Positions 18,501 through 27,024 of a stretch of 64,000 nucleotides of DNA are shown one piece after another. Origin of the DNA: Larsenimonas rhizosphaerae (GTDB lineage: Bacteria; Pseudomonadota; Gammaproteobacteria; Pseudomonadales; Halomonadaceae). The notes beneath the pieces are model-generated. The model ran no database searches, was not told the origin of the DNA, and was given only the letters and a program-made list of their open reading frames with translations. The translations under genes were made by a program, and so were the position numbers. Every line of letters begins with the position of its first letter. Within the stretch, counting starts at the first letter, position 1. The stretch covers positions 1,533,096-1,597,095 of the forward strand of contig NZ_JAMLJK010000001.1 of assembly GCF_023700005.1 (NCBI RefSeq), given 5' to 3'.

Positions 18501-19393
18501 GCCTGTTGCTGGAGGGGCTGCTGCTGCCCTTCACCTTTGATTTCATGAGCGAGGCGCTGTGGGTCGGTGTGGTGATTGCGGCCCTGTGTGCCTGGCTGTC
18601 CTGCTTTGTGGTGCTGAAGGGCTGGGCGTTGGCTGGTGATGCAATTTCACACGGTATCCTGCCTGGTGTTGTCATTGGTTACTGGCTTGGCGTGCCAATG
18701 GTGCTCGGGGCGGTAATCAGCGCACTGGGGTGTGTACTGGGCGCCGGGGCCATCACGTCGCGATGTCGCATCAAGGAAGATGCCGTGCTGGGTATCGCAA
18801 TGACCGGGTTTCTGGCGCTGGGCCTGGTACTGATTGCAGCCTCCCAGAGTACTATCCATTACATGCATATTCTGCTGGGCAACCTGCTGGGTGTTGAAGC
18901 CCATGTGCGCCAGCAGGTATGGCTGATGAGTGCCATGACCGCTGCGTTACTGGTACTGAAACATCGGGACCTGGTGCTGTACTGCTTTGATGCTTCGCAG
19001 GCGGCAGTGCTTGGAATGCCGGTAGCCCGCCTGCACCTGCTGCTTTTGACCTTGCTTGCCATGACGTCGGTGGTGGGGTTGCAGGCTGTCGGTGTCGTGC
19101 TGGTGGTGGCCATGTTGATTACACCTGGCAGTACAGCCTTTCTCTGGACACGCCGATTCGTACCCATGGTCATGGTAGCCATGGGTACGGCAGTGATATC
19201 GGTGATGCTTGGTCTGTGGGCGAGTTTCTACGCCAATGTGGAAACCGGTGCTGCCATTGTGCTGGCGCAGTCAGGCTTTTTTCTGGTTTCTTTCCTGCTG
19301 GCGCCTCGCAAGGGCGTGCTGGCTCGCTATCTGAGCTTTCGTCGTGCGGTGCGCACGGACCGCCGTCGTGCGGCGGCGTCCTGCACTGACTGA
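18497..19393 (+). CDS. sitD: Mn/Fe ABC importer permease 2
   Basis: The 298-residue ABC-3 permease starts at the ATG at 18497 (MSLLLEGLLLPFTFDFMSEA), which overlaps the sitC stop by 4 bp; a longer frame upstream is only the shadow of sitC. It mirrors sitC: LKGWALAGDAISHGILPGVV, LGNLLGVEAHVRQQ, VGVVLVVAMLITPGSTAFL. Its tail is basic (RRAVRTDRRRAAA). Last gene of the operon; the PHO box of phoX lies just past its stop. Confidence 0.9.
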   Translation: MSLLLEGLLLPFTFDFMSEALWVGVVIAALCAWLSCFVVLKGWALAGDAISHGILPGVVIGYWLGVPMVLGAVISALGCVLGAGAITSRCRIKEDAVLGIAMTGFLALGLVLIAASQSTIHYMHILLGNLLGVEAHVRQQVWLMSAMTAALLVLKHRDLVLYCFDASQAAVLGMPVARLHLLLLTLLAMTSVVGLQAVGVVLVVAMLITPGSTAFLWTRRFVPMVMVAMGTAVISVMLGLWASFYANVETGAAIVLAQSGFFLVSFLLAPRKGVLARYLSFRRAVRTDRRRAAASCTD

Positions 19394-19398
19394 GTGTG

Positions 19399-19416
19399 TC
19401 GTCATGGAAATGTCAT
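19399..19416 (+). promoter_or_regulatory. Probable PHO box for phoX
   Basis: TCGTCAT-GGAA-ATGTCAT: two 7-base near-repeats 11 bases apart, the geometry of a PhoB box (CTGTCAT repeats with 4-base spacers). It lies 72 bp upstream of the phoX start, in a short gap after sitD. The match is partial, but the target gene is a phosphatase. Confidence 0.55.
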
Positions 19417-19487
19417 ATCCTGCCGTCAGGATGTCCCCGACGCCCAGAGAGGCGAATCGATGATGACATGACCGATGGGGAACCTGC

Positions 19488-21623
19488 ATGAGCAGCGAGA
19501 TTGAAAACCATAACGACCTGAATCCTTCTTCCAATGCACCGTTTTCAACCGTGCTGGCGCGGCAACTGTCTCGTCGCCGTATCATGCAGGGCGGTCTGGG
19601 AATGGCTGCAGCGACCATGTTTGCAGGGTTCGGCCTGCCGGGAGCGGTCAGAGCCGCCATGGCCCAGACCGGCACGCAGGCACCGTTGACACTTGGATTC
19701 AAGGCCATTGCCGGCTCCACCACCGATGCGGTCGTCGTTCCGCCGGGTTATCGTGCGCAGGTGCTGGCACCGTGGGGGACATCCCTGTCTTCCGCCGGAA
19801 GGCAGTGGTCTCCCGATATGGTACTGACGCCCGAGTATCAGGCCGGAGCCATGGGGATGCATCACGATGGGATGTATCATTTTCCGCTGAACGACGCCGA
19901 TGCCTCTCGGGACTTTCTTCTGGCCGTAAACCACGAATATATCGATCAAGGCGCATTGTGGGCGCCACGCAATGGGCCGACCAATAATGCCTCGGGCGCC
20001 AGACCGGCGGATGAAGTGCGTACTGAAATCAATGCGCATGGGGTCGGGGTCGTCCGGATTCGTCAGAATGACAATGGCCACTGGCAGGTGGTACAGGATG
20101 ACCGGCACAACAAGCGTTATACCTCGCAGTCTCCCATGATACTGACCGGACCGGTGCGCGGAACGGATCATGTCAGGACGGCGTGGTCTCCCGATGGTAC
20201 CCGCGTGCGTGGAACAAACAACAACTGTGCCAGCGGGTATACCCCCTGGGGCACCTATCTGACCTGTGAAGAAAACTGGCCGGAAGTATTCATCAATCGC
20301 GGTGAGCTGAGCGCGGACCAGAAACGATTGGGATTTCCCACGGATCGAGGCCGCTACGGCTGGGAAACGGCCACCGGCGGCAAGGAGGGTGAGTTTGAAC
20401 GGTTCGATAATACACCCACTGCTGACAGTGCCACCGGGGACTACCGGAACGAGGCGCGCGCCTTTGGCTATGTTGTCGAAATTGATCCGTACAACCCGGA
20501 GAGTGCCGGCCACAAGCGCACGGCACTGGGTCGGTTCCGCCATGAGGGATGCTGGCCGGGGAGGGTCGTCGAAGGGCAGCCGCTGACCTTTTATACCGGT
20601 CATGATTCGCGCAATGAATATATTTACAAGTTTGTTTCCCGCAAGCGCTGGCAGGCGGCTGATGCCAACCGGCCGGGTGAGACCTATGACCGTCATGCCA
20701 TCGGTGACAGTTACCTCAATGACGGTACGCTTTATGTTGCGCGATTTGATGATGACGGCCGGGGTCAGTGGCTGCCACTGACGCCGGAATCCTCGATTCC
20801 AGGAGGGGGCCCCGAGGGAGCCGGCACGCTGGGCGAGGTGTTTGGCGATCTGGCGGGTATCATCATCAATACCTGTGACGCCGCGGACCTTCTGGGTGCC
20901 ACGCCGATGGATCGACCCGAGTGGGGTACGGTAGATCCCGCAACCGGTGAGGTATACATGTCGCTAACCAATAATTCCAAGCGTACGGCACAGGGTACCG
21001 AGGCCAGCTATACCGAAAAAGGGACCGATATTGATCAGATGGGTGTCGGGTATGCTACCGCACCGGTCAATGCACCCAACCCGCGCCCGGATAACGAGTA
21101 TGGGCAGGTGCTTCGCTGGAAGGATGATGCCGATAGCCCGACCCGGTTCCAGTGGGAGGTCTTTCTGTTCGGCAGCGCCGCCAATGAGGACCCGCGGGTC
21201 AACCGCTCAGGGCTGACGGCAGACAACCAGTTTGCCAGTCCGGATGGGCTCTGGTTCGATCAGCGGGATAGTGCCGGCCACGGCATCCTGTGGATTCAGA
21301 CCGATAACGGCCTCGACAAGGGGCGCGGCAATGCCGTTGCCGAGGCGACCAATGACCAGGTTCTGGCCGTGGTGCCTGGTGCCATGGGCAGCGGCAATGC
21401 GGGTGAGTCACTCAAGCGGTTTGCCGTCGGTCCGAATGACTGTGAAGTTACCGGCATCTTTGCCACACCAGACCGGACTGCGCTGTTTATCAATATTCAG
21501 CATCCAGGTAACTGGCCTGCCATGAACAGTGATGATGCCACGGTTGCTGCTGATGGCGCTGTGCGACCGCGCGCGGCCACCGTGGTGATTCAGCGCGATG
21601 ATGGCGGTCCGGTAGGGGTGTAG
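19488..21623 (+). CDS. phoX: PhoX-family alkaline phosphatase
   Basis: Secreted Ca/Fe-dependent phosphomonoesterase that frees phosphate from organic esters under phosphate starvation. The 711-residue protein carries a Tat signal (SRRRIMQGG near residue 28, hydrophobic AAATMFAGFG, cleavage near VRAAMAQ). DUF839/PhoX landmarks include NHEYIDQGALW, NNNCASGYTPWGTYLTCEENWPE near residue 245, GRFRHEGCW near 345, and MDRPEWGTVDPATGEVYMSLTNN near 475, which supply metal and active-site residues in the family. It is monocistronic, with a PHO box upstream and a strong terminator downstream. Confidence 0.92.
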   Translation: MSSEIENHNDLNPSSNAPFSTVLARQLSRRRIMQGGLGMAAATMFAGFGLPGAVRAAMAQTGTQAPLTLGFKAIAGSTTDAVVVPPGYRAQVLAPWGTSLSSAGRQWSPDMVLTPEYQAGAMGMHHDGMYHFPLNDADASRDFLLAVNHEYIDQGALWAPRNGPTNNASGARPADEVRTEINAHGVGVVRIRQNDNGHWQVVQDDRHNKRYTSQSPMILTGPVRGTDHVRTAWSPDGTRVRGTNNNCASGYTPWGTYLTCEENWPEVFINRGELSADQKRLGFPTDRGRYGWETATGGKEGEFERFDNTPTADSATGDYRNEARAFGYVVEIDPYNPESAGHKRTALGRFRHEGCWPGRVVEGQPLTFYTGHDSRNEYIYKFVSRKRWQAADANRPGETYDRHAIGDSYLNDGTLYVARFDDDGRGQWLPLTPESSIPGGGPEGAGTLGEVFGDLAGIIINTCDAADLLGATPMDRPEWGTVDPATGEVYMSLTNNSKRTAQGTEASYTEKGTDIDQMGVGYATAPVNAPNPRPDNEYGQVLRWKDDADSPTRFQWEVFLFGSAANEDPRVNRSGLTADNQFASPDGLWFDQRDSAGHGILWIQTDNGLDKGRGNAVAEATNDQVLAVVPGAMGSGNAGESLKRFAVGPNDCEVTGIFATPDRTALFINIQHPGNWPAMNSDDATVAADGAVRPRAATVVIQRDDGGPVGV

Positions 21624-21641
21624 GTGTCGCAGGATGAGAAG

Positions 21642-21668
21642 GGCAGGCCTGTAATGGCCTGCCTTTTT
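21642..21668 (+). terminator. Terminator after phoX
   Basis: GGCAGGCC-TGTAAT-GGCCTGCC followed by TTTTT, 20 bp past the phoX stop. Confidence 0.9.
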
Positions 21669-21782
21669 CATGGCCCCGGTAATTGTGCAGGTTGTGCCTG
21701 TTGCCCGGTGAGCGGTAGTGTTTGAACGTTACCGGGCGTAACCTTTAGCCGACAACAAGTTACATTGATCGGGTCGGCTGCC

Positions 21783-22019
21783 ATGAAAAAAATTCCTTTC
21801 CTGTGCCGTATCGGCATGCATCACACCGAATTCCTGTCTGCTCGTGAACGTCGCTGTATCCGGTGCGGTCAGCTTGAAATCGGGCACTGCGACGAGCATG
21901 GGCGGGTCACTCGCTGGACGGTTGTTTACCGCCCGCTGAAACGCTCATTATCCGGCCCTGCCTTCGCCTTGCCGCGCTTCCATCCGGTATCTGTCATTCA
22001 ACATCTTCCCGCTGGATGA
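21783..22019 (+). CDS. 78-residue Cys-containing protein, unknown
   Basis: Begins MKKIPFLCRIGMHHTEF and contains CIRCGQLEIGHCDEHG, a pattern of Cys-x2-Cys with flanking Cys and His that resembles small zinc-knuckle proteins such as DUF1660 (CRxxGHH...CxRCG). The ATG at 21783 is preferred over an in-frame TTG at 21765. No good ribosome site is visible. The C-terminal 25 residues are of low complexity and unlike the core. Convergent with the CNNM gene. Function is unknown. Confidence 0.5.
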   Translation: MKKIPFLCRIGMHHTEFLSARERRCIRCGQLEIGHCDEHGRVTRWTVVYRPLKRSLSGPAFALPRFHPVSVIQHLPAG

Positions 22020-22054
22020 TATAGCAGCGCTGAAAGGCCGTGCGGCAGGACATG

Positions 22055-23116
22055 TCATGAGAGTGAGCGTTGCCGCCTGGCCCGCTTCAACCAGCGTAGC
22101 CGTGCGTACTTTCTCAGATTCTGTACGTGATCGGTCTCATCGACGATATCCTGACCCAGGATCGTCTCAAACACGTCTTCCATCGTGATCAACCCCACCC
22201 AGGTACCGTTGTCATCGTATACCACGCTCAGGTGGTTATGCTCCTTGAGCATGGTGGTAAACACCTTCTCGACGCTGTCGCTTTCCTGCATGGCCGTTAC
22301 CGGTCGCATCAGCGTTCCGATCTGACCATCGGGATCAGCGTGGTAGGTATCAGCCTTGTGAATATAGCCGGCTGCATGTTCATCCTCGTCCATGACCGGA
22401 AAGCGAGTGAACTGCATATGGCTGTAGTGTGCGTCGAACTCGCTGACCTTCATGGCAGGGGTGACGGTTTCACATACCGTACGCGGGGTCATGGCGTCAC
22501 TGATACTGATTTCATGCAGGTTGAGCATGTTGACGATGGTGCGGGCCTCATCCTTGTCGAGTGCCTTTTCCTCCAGGCCGATGCGGGCCATGGTTGATAT
22601 CTCGCTGCGCAGGTCCACGTCATCGGTCTGTCGGCTGATGCGGCGTGTAATGATTTCCGACAACCAGATAAACGGTGACAACACCCAGATCATGGGCTTG
22701 AGCAGCACTGGCAGCAGCGGTGCCAGCCCTCGCCAGTAATTGGCGCCGATGGTCTTGGGGATGATTTCGGACAGTACGAGAATCAATAGTGTCATGATCG
22801 CCGAGGCCACTCCGATGTAGGTCTCGCCAAACAGCGCCGTTACCTGTGCGCCCACCCCGGTAGCCCCGACCGTATGTGCCACGGTATTGAGGGTCAGAAT
22901 TGCGGCAAGTGGCCGGTCTATGTCCTTTTTCAGTGCGGAAAGGGCGCTGTGAAGCTTTGGGCGCGTATCCTTCAACTGGGCAATGTAGCTGGGCGTCAGC
23001 GACAGGATTGCGGCTTCCATGATCGAGCACAAAAAGGAAATAACGATGGAAATCAGCGCAAAGACGATGAGCAGGATCATGAAAATCGCTATCCAGGGAA
23101 ATGAATACTCATTCAA
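22055..23116 (-). CDS. CNNM (DUF21) / CBS-pair membrane protein
   Basis: The 353-residue protein has an N-terminal DUF21 domain with three to four helices (LTLNTVAHTVGATGVGAQV, LVLSEIIPKTIGANYWRGLAP) and a CBS pair from about residue 200 (SDAMTPRTVCETV, VMDEDEHAAGYIHKAD, LVSVVYDD-like LSVVYDDNGTWVGLITMEDVFETILG). The CorC_HlyC C-terminal domain of typical CorC/YtfL proteins is absent. Family members are implicated in Mg2+ or Co2+ efflux; function here is inferred. The apparent start is TTG at 23116 with no clear ribosome site; an internal ATG at 23080 is less likely because it would cut the first helix. Confidence 0.82.
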   Translation of the reverse strand: MNEYSFPWIAIFMILLIVFALISIVISFLCSIMEAAILSLTPSYIAQLKDTRPKLHSALSALKKDIDRPLAAILTLNTVAHTVGATGVGAQVTALFGETYIGVASAIMTLLILVLSEIIPKTIGANYWRGLAPLLPVLLKPMIWVLSPFIWLSEIITRRISRQTDDVDLRSEISTMARIGLEEKALDKDEARTIVNMLNLHEISISDAMTPRTVCETVTPAMKVSEFDAHYSHMQFTRFPVMDEDEHAAGYIHKADTYHADPDGQIGTLMRPVTAMQESDSVEKVFTTMLKEHNHLSVVYDDNGTWVGLITMEDVFETILGQDIVDETDHVQNLRKYARLRWLKRARRQRSLS

Positions 23117-23156
23117 GAAGGCATCGACAGGTTAGTCAATGAAAATACCTTCGGCA

Positions 23157-23182
23157 GGCCGGGAAAATCCACCGTCCCGGCC
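23157..23182. terminator. Stem-loop GGCCGGGA/TCCCGGCC after the CheW gene
   Basis: Perfect 8-bp stem with a 10-base loop, 47 bp past the minus-strand stop of the triple-CheW gene. There is no T run, so it may stabilise RNA or terminate only weakly. Confidence 0.4.
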
Positions 23183-23229
23183 GAGGCGATAGCCCGTGAT
23201 ATTGACCCTGGCGAACAGGGCGCGTTGCG

Positions 23230-24735
23230 TTACACCGCTGGCGGTGTCGCAGGCGTTACACCAAGATCACAGGCAATGGCATGACGGCCTGTCAGCAGGT
23301 TGGCCAGGCTGGCCAGACACAGCACTGCCAGCAGTTTCAGTCGTGCGCCTTCGCCGACGCCGACAAGACGCTTTGAAGCCTCGATCGGGGCTACATTGGC
23401 CCGCATGTCACCGCGCCACCGCACTACAAGGGAGGCCCGCGGCGCATCGATATACTCGATACGACGTACGCTATCGATCATGAAGCCCACGGCACAGTCA
23501 CCACAGCTGACCACCAGGATCTGATCGGCAGGCGATTGAGTATCGCGGCCCAGCAGCGCCCTGAGATCCACCACGGAGACGGTTCGGTCCAGATGACGGA
23601 ATGTTCCGATAAACAAGCCCGAATCAGAAAGTGGCGTAATGGTCTCCGGAATGGGAAGTACGGCATCAATCTGTGTCAGCGGCGTTACGAAGTCGCCCCC
23701 GGCGCCGTAGCTCATGAAGGCAAAACGCTGCCACTCCTGTGCCGTCTGATGATATTCATCCACGGCACTCAGGCTGGCATGTATGGCGGCCAGTCCGGTC
23801 AGAGCCTCGGAGTCAAACAGTGAGCGATGATCCAGCAACAGCGCGTCCTTGAGCCCGGGTGGGGCCAGCAGGCCACGGACATGACGGATGCCTTGCTGGT
23901 CATCGGCGGTCAGCAGGCGGCAATTGTCTTCCGTGTAGTCCGCCATCCTTTCCAGCCGTGTGATGGCCAGGGCGATACGCCCCTGCGGGCTGTCGAGGAC
24001 CACGAGCTGATGGTTGTGTGGCGGGGTGGCCTTGTAACCCATCAGCACGCGGGGGTCGAATACCGGGATGATATCCTTTCGAACCTGTTGATTGCCCAGA
24101 TAACCGGGCAGCCGTGTCGAGGGCTCCTTCAGGGCATGACTGTTGAGGACTTCGCGCACCACGACCGTATCCACGGCAAAGCGGAGGTCACCGCATTCCA
24201 TGATCAATGCCCTGTGACGGTCGGGCAGTTCGGCAACGGCGGAACTTTCTGCCTCGGAAGGGCCTCTTTGCGCGGTGTTGTCAAAGCTGAGCAGCATGCC
24301 TTCGAGGGCGAACAGGGCATCCATGTCAAGTACATGGATCGGGCGCTGTTCATCGGGGTGAATGAAGACGTGGGGCGTCAGGGCATCAGTGGCACCCTGT
24401 GCGCTCCCGAGCTCCTGCAGATCGGATGATTCGATACTGACCACATCACGAACATGATGCACTCGCAGCCCGAACCGTCCCCCCCTGTAACTGACGATGG
24501 CGATTTGATCGCTGGTCTGCTGAGCACTCTGGCTGCTGTCAAATCCCAGTAGCCGCGACAGATCGATGGTCGGAATCAATGCCCCTCGCAGCGCAAAGCT
24601 GCCCAGCGCCCATTCCGGCATGCGGGGCCTGGGCGCCAGCGGTCCGGCCAGGGTGGTGACCTCGAGCAGGTTGTCGGCACTCAGTGCAACATCCGTGGCG
24701 CCAAGGTTGAGAATGCCGAAGATCCGAATGCTCAT
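23230..24735 (-). CDS. Triple CheW-domain chemotaxis coupling protein
   Basis: The 501-residue protein contains three CheW-like units, at about residues 1-150, 170-310 and 335-470. Each shows the beta-barrel signature of a strand such as [29 protein letters not shown] or [16 protein letters not shown], paired with [23 protein letters not shown] or [11 protein letters not shown]. Such proteins couple receptors to CheA and may link several at once. The last 35 residues are odd: a hydrophobic stretch [18 protein letters not shown] and a Pro/Ala tail outside the fold. The start overlaps the chemoreceptor stop by 4 bp, so the two form an operon. Confidence 0.85.
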   Translation of the reverse strand: MSIRIFGILNLGATDVALSADNLLEVTTLAGPLAPRPRMPEWALGSFALRGALIPTIDLSRLLGFDSSQSAQQTSDQIAIVSYRGGRFGLRVHHVRDVVSIESSDLQELGSAQGATDALTPHVFIHPDEQRPIHVLDMDALFALEGMLLSFDNTAQRGPSEAESSAVAELPDRHRALIMECGDLRFAVDTVVVREVLNSHALKEPSTRLPGYLGNQQVRKDIIPVFDPRVLMGYKATPPHNHQLVVLDSPQGRIALAITRLERMADYTEDNCRLLTADDQQGIRHVRGLLAPPGLKDALLLDHRSLFDSEALTGLAAIHASLSAVDEYHQTAQEWQRFAFMSYGAGGDFVTPLTQIDAVLPIPETITPLSDSGLFIGTFRHLDRTVSVVDLRALLGRDTQSPADQILVVSCGDCAVGFMIDSVRRIEYIDAPRASLVVRWRGDMRANVAPIEASKRLVGVGEGARLKLLAVLCLASLANLLTGRHAIACDLGVTPATPPAV

Positions 24736-26492
24736 GAGACCGTCCCGGTTTGCCTGGCACTGGCATGAACGACCTCCGAGATGGATGCGATGGAGGTCGC
24801 CTGGGTATCCGCCAGCTGAGTAATCAATTGATCAACCTGTCTGGCGGTACTTAATTGCGATGCGGTCGTTCTGGCAATGGTTTCAATGGATTCGGTGGTT
24901 TGCTCAACACCTTCGGCAATCCGGTTGAACGAATCCCGGGCTCTGGCGGAAATATCATTGCCCTGTTGAATGCGCTTGTTGGACTCGTTCAGCAGACGGG
25001 TAATCTGGCGGGTGGCTTCGGCAGATTTTTCAGCAAGCTTGCGCACTTCGTCAGCGACAACGGAAAAGCCCAGTCCATGTTCTCCGGCGCGGGCGGCTTC
25101 GATGGCGGCATTGAAGGCCAGAAGGTTGGTCTGAGAAGCAATCTCGCCAATGACAGCCACAATTTCGCCAATGTCTTCAGACGACTTTGAAATGGCTTCC
25201 ATGGCATCCGCGGACTGCTGCAGGGACTGGGTGCCGGAGGACGCATCACGCTGGGTGGCGCGTGCCAGTTCACGAGTCAGCTGTGTATTTTCGGCAATCG
25301 AGCTGATGGACTGGTTGAGTTCTCCGACAGACTTGCGCATGGCGTCGGACTGCGACTGGATATGCTCTTCCAGCTCGACCTGCGCAGTAATGTCGGTGGC
25401 AAACTTGACCACGCGACAGGGGTTGCCATCGATATCGAAAATCGGGTTATAGGTCGCCTGAATCCATACGCGGCGGTCAAACTTCCCAAGCCGCATGAAG
25501 CGGCCGGTAAAGAACTCGCCACGGCTCAGGGATTGCCAGAAATCACGGTACTCCGTGCTTTGAATGTAAGCACGTGGACAGAACATACTGTGATGCTGCC
25601 CTTCGATATCATCTGCCTGGTAGCCAAGGGTATTCAGAAAGTTCTGGTTGGCCTTGAGGATATTGCCCTTGAGGTCAAATTCAATCACCGCCTGAGCACG
25701 ATCAATGGCATTGACCTTGCCTTCATAGTCGATGTTGAGGCTCTTCTGCCGGGTAATATCGGAAGCCAGCTTGATGATGCGTACCGGCCTGCCGCTGGCA
25801 TCGAGAATGGGGTTGTACGTTGCCTGCAGCCAGATATCCCGTCCGCGCCGGTCCCGGCGCCTGAATTCACCGGAGAGAAAGGCGCCTTCCGCCAGCTTCT
25901 CCCAGAAGTGCTGATATTCTTCGCTGTTGGCATAGGATGGCTCGCAAAACAGTCGGTGCGGTTGCCCCTTGATCTCTGCCAGGGTATACCCCGTCGCCTT
26001 CAGGAACCCTTCGTTGGCATCAAGCACTCTGCCTTCCAGGTCAAATTCAACCACCGCCTGAGAGCGGTTGATGGCTTCTATCTTGCCTTCATATTCAGCG
26101 GCGCGCTGCTTTCTTGGCGTGATGTCGGAGGCAAACTTGATCACCTTCACGGGACGATCATACTCATCAAGAACCGGGGTATAACTGGCCTGAATCCATA
26201 CTTCACGCCCGCCCTTGGCCAGCCGACGAAACGATCCGGTTTCATGCTTGCCATCGGCCAGCCGGCGCCAGAAGGTCTGATAGGACGGGCTGGAAACCGT
26301 CTCGTCGTCACAGAACAGACGATGATGCTCACCAACCACTTCCTCGAGGGTATACCCCATCAGGTCCAGAAAATTCTGATTGGCATCCAGTACCTTTCCG
26401 TCGAGTCCGAATTCGATCAATGCCTGAGAGCGGCTGATTGCCTGCCTGAAAAAATCCTGTGGGATCGAGCTATCCTGCGTCATGGACATCAT
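24732..26492 (-). CDS. Soluble methyl-accepting chemotaxis protein with three PAS domains
   Basis: About 586 residues. Three PAS units follow each other (about 10-125, 130-245, 252-370); each has the repeated pattern IEFDLxGxxLxANQNFLxxxGY, a [14 protein letters not shown]-like strand, and VxKFASDIT at its end, so they arose by tandem duplication. The signalling domain has the hairpin tip [20 protein letters not shown]. No membrane helix is present, so it is cytosolic, as in BdlA/Aer-2-like receptors. PAS ligands (haem, FAD or none) are not evident. Start at 26492 or 26489 (ATGATG) follows TGGAG. A sigma-28-like promoter lies upstream; the triple-CheW gene follows. Confidence 0.9.
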   Translation of the reverse strand: MMSMTQDSSIPQDFFRQAISRSQALIEFGLDGKVLDANQNFLDLMGYTLEEVVGEHHRLFCDDETVSSPSYQTFWRRLADGKHETGSFRRLAKGGREVWIQASYTPVLDEYDRPVKVIKFASDITPRKQRAAEYEGKIEAINRSQAVVEFDLEGRVLDANEGFLKATGYTLAEIKGQPHRLFCEPSYANSEEYQHFWEKLAEGAFLSGEFRRRDRRGRDIWLQATYNPILDASGRPVRIIKLASDITRQKSLNIDYEGKVNAIDRAQAVIEFDLKGNILKANQNFLNTLGYQADDIEGQHHSMFCPRAYIQSTEYRDFWQSLSRGEFFTGRFMRLGKFDRRVWIQATYNPIFDIDGNPCRVVKFATDITAQVELEEHIQSQSDAMRKSVGELNQSISSIAENTQLTRELARATQRDASSGTQSLQQSADAMEAISKSSEDIGEIVAVIGEIASQTNLLAFNAAIEAARAGEHGLGFSVVADEVRKLAEKSAEATRQITRLLNESNKRIQQGNDISARARDSFNRIAEGVEQTTESIETIARTTASQLSTARQVDQLITQLADTQATSIASISEVVHASARQTGTVS

Positions 26493-26549
26493 GTTTCTCC
26501 AGTAATACTGGCCTGAGAGGGTCAGGGAGTGGGTCAGCATCTGTCGCTA

Positions 26550-26576
26550 TTATCGGTATCACCGGGCATGGCTTGA
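26550..26576 (-). promoter_or_regulatory. Sigma-28 (FliA)-like promoter of the chemoreceptor operon
   Basis: On the minus strand, TCAA-N15-ACCGATAA; the FliA consensus is TAAA-N15-GCCGATAA, so each box has one mismatch at exact spacing. It lies 58 bp before the chemoreceptor start. The rest of 26577-26682 shows nothing else that I can name. Confidence 0.6.
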
Positions 26577-26683
26577 GGAGGTACTGTCTGGTAGGGCAAA
26601 TAAAACAGAGGCATTGGCATGACATCGTCCGAGTCGCTCCCTGCGATAGCCTCGGGTCGAAATGAGGTATGGAACGTTCAAAA

Positions 26684-26717
26684 GGGCCTGCCCGATAAAC
26701 GATGTCATCGGGCAGGC
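26684..26717 (-). terminator. Stem-loop terminating the aceE-like transcript
   Basis: Minus strand GGCCTGCCCGAT-N10-ATCGGGCAGGCC followed by CTTTTG. The 12-bp stem is strong and the T run is short. It lies about 110 bp past the mini-PSBD stop, so E1-like and PSBD ORFs share this end. Bases 26718-26828 hold no convincing ORF. Confidence 0.65.
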
Positions 26718-26828
26718 CATGATGGTGTGATGCAACTGCGCCGCTTGATCATCATGAGATCATGAAGGTTGTGGCTGGCGGCCGGTCATTTCATGACGAT
26801 CATCTGGAGGCTGGTTATCCTGGTGACC

Positions 26829-27008
26829 TCACTGCTTCAAGAGTGGATGAAGCCTCGCGTTGACAAAGCCCTTTATATCCGACGTCAGTATCCGGTTATG
26901 TCTCCCGCTTCCTGCAATGCATGACAGGGGGACACCCAGCTCACGGGCCAGTTTTCTGGCCGAGGGCGCTGCATGGGGTATCTTCGGGGTATGAGTGATA
27001 GTGCTCAT
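26829..27008 (-). CDS. 59-residue free-standing peripheral-subunit-binding domain (E2 PSBD)
   Basis: Almost the whole product is one E3-binding/PSBD motif: APSARKLARELGVPLSCIAG, then SGRHNRILTSDI and KGFV. In 2-oxoacid dehydrogenase E2 proteins this motif (SxRxLAREhGVdLxxVxGTGxxGRIxxxDV) joins the lipoyl and catalytic domains and holds E1 or E3. Here it has its own ATG, a 10-residue leader and a stop; there is no lipoyl or catalytic domain. The usual Gly before RI is Asn. It starts 16 bp after the aceE-like stop; the ribosome site is weak, so coupling is likely. It is either a remnant of a lost aceF or a small E1-binding protein. Confidence 0.72.
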   Translation of the reverse strand: MSTITHTPKIPHAAPSARKLARELGVPLSCIAGSGRHNRILTSDIKGFVNARLHPLLKQ

Positions 27009-27024
27009 TTCAGTGACTCATTGC

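Noticed and set aside
19545-20696. Open minus-strand frame of 383 codons inside phoX
   Set aside because: Antisense to a clear Tat-exported PhoX gene; the product shows no family motif.
25362-26516. Open plus-strand frame of 384 codons antisense to the chemoreceptor
   Set aside because: It mirrors the three PAS repeats on the opposite strand, has no start context or recognisable domain, and the minus-strand gene is certain.
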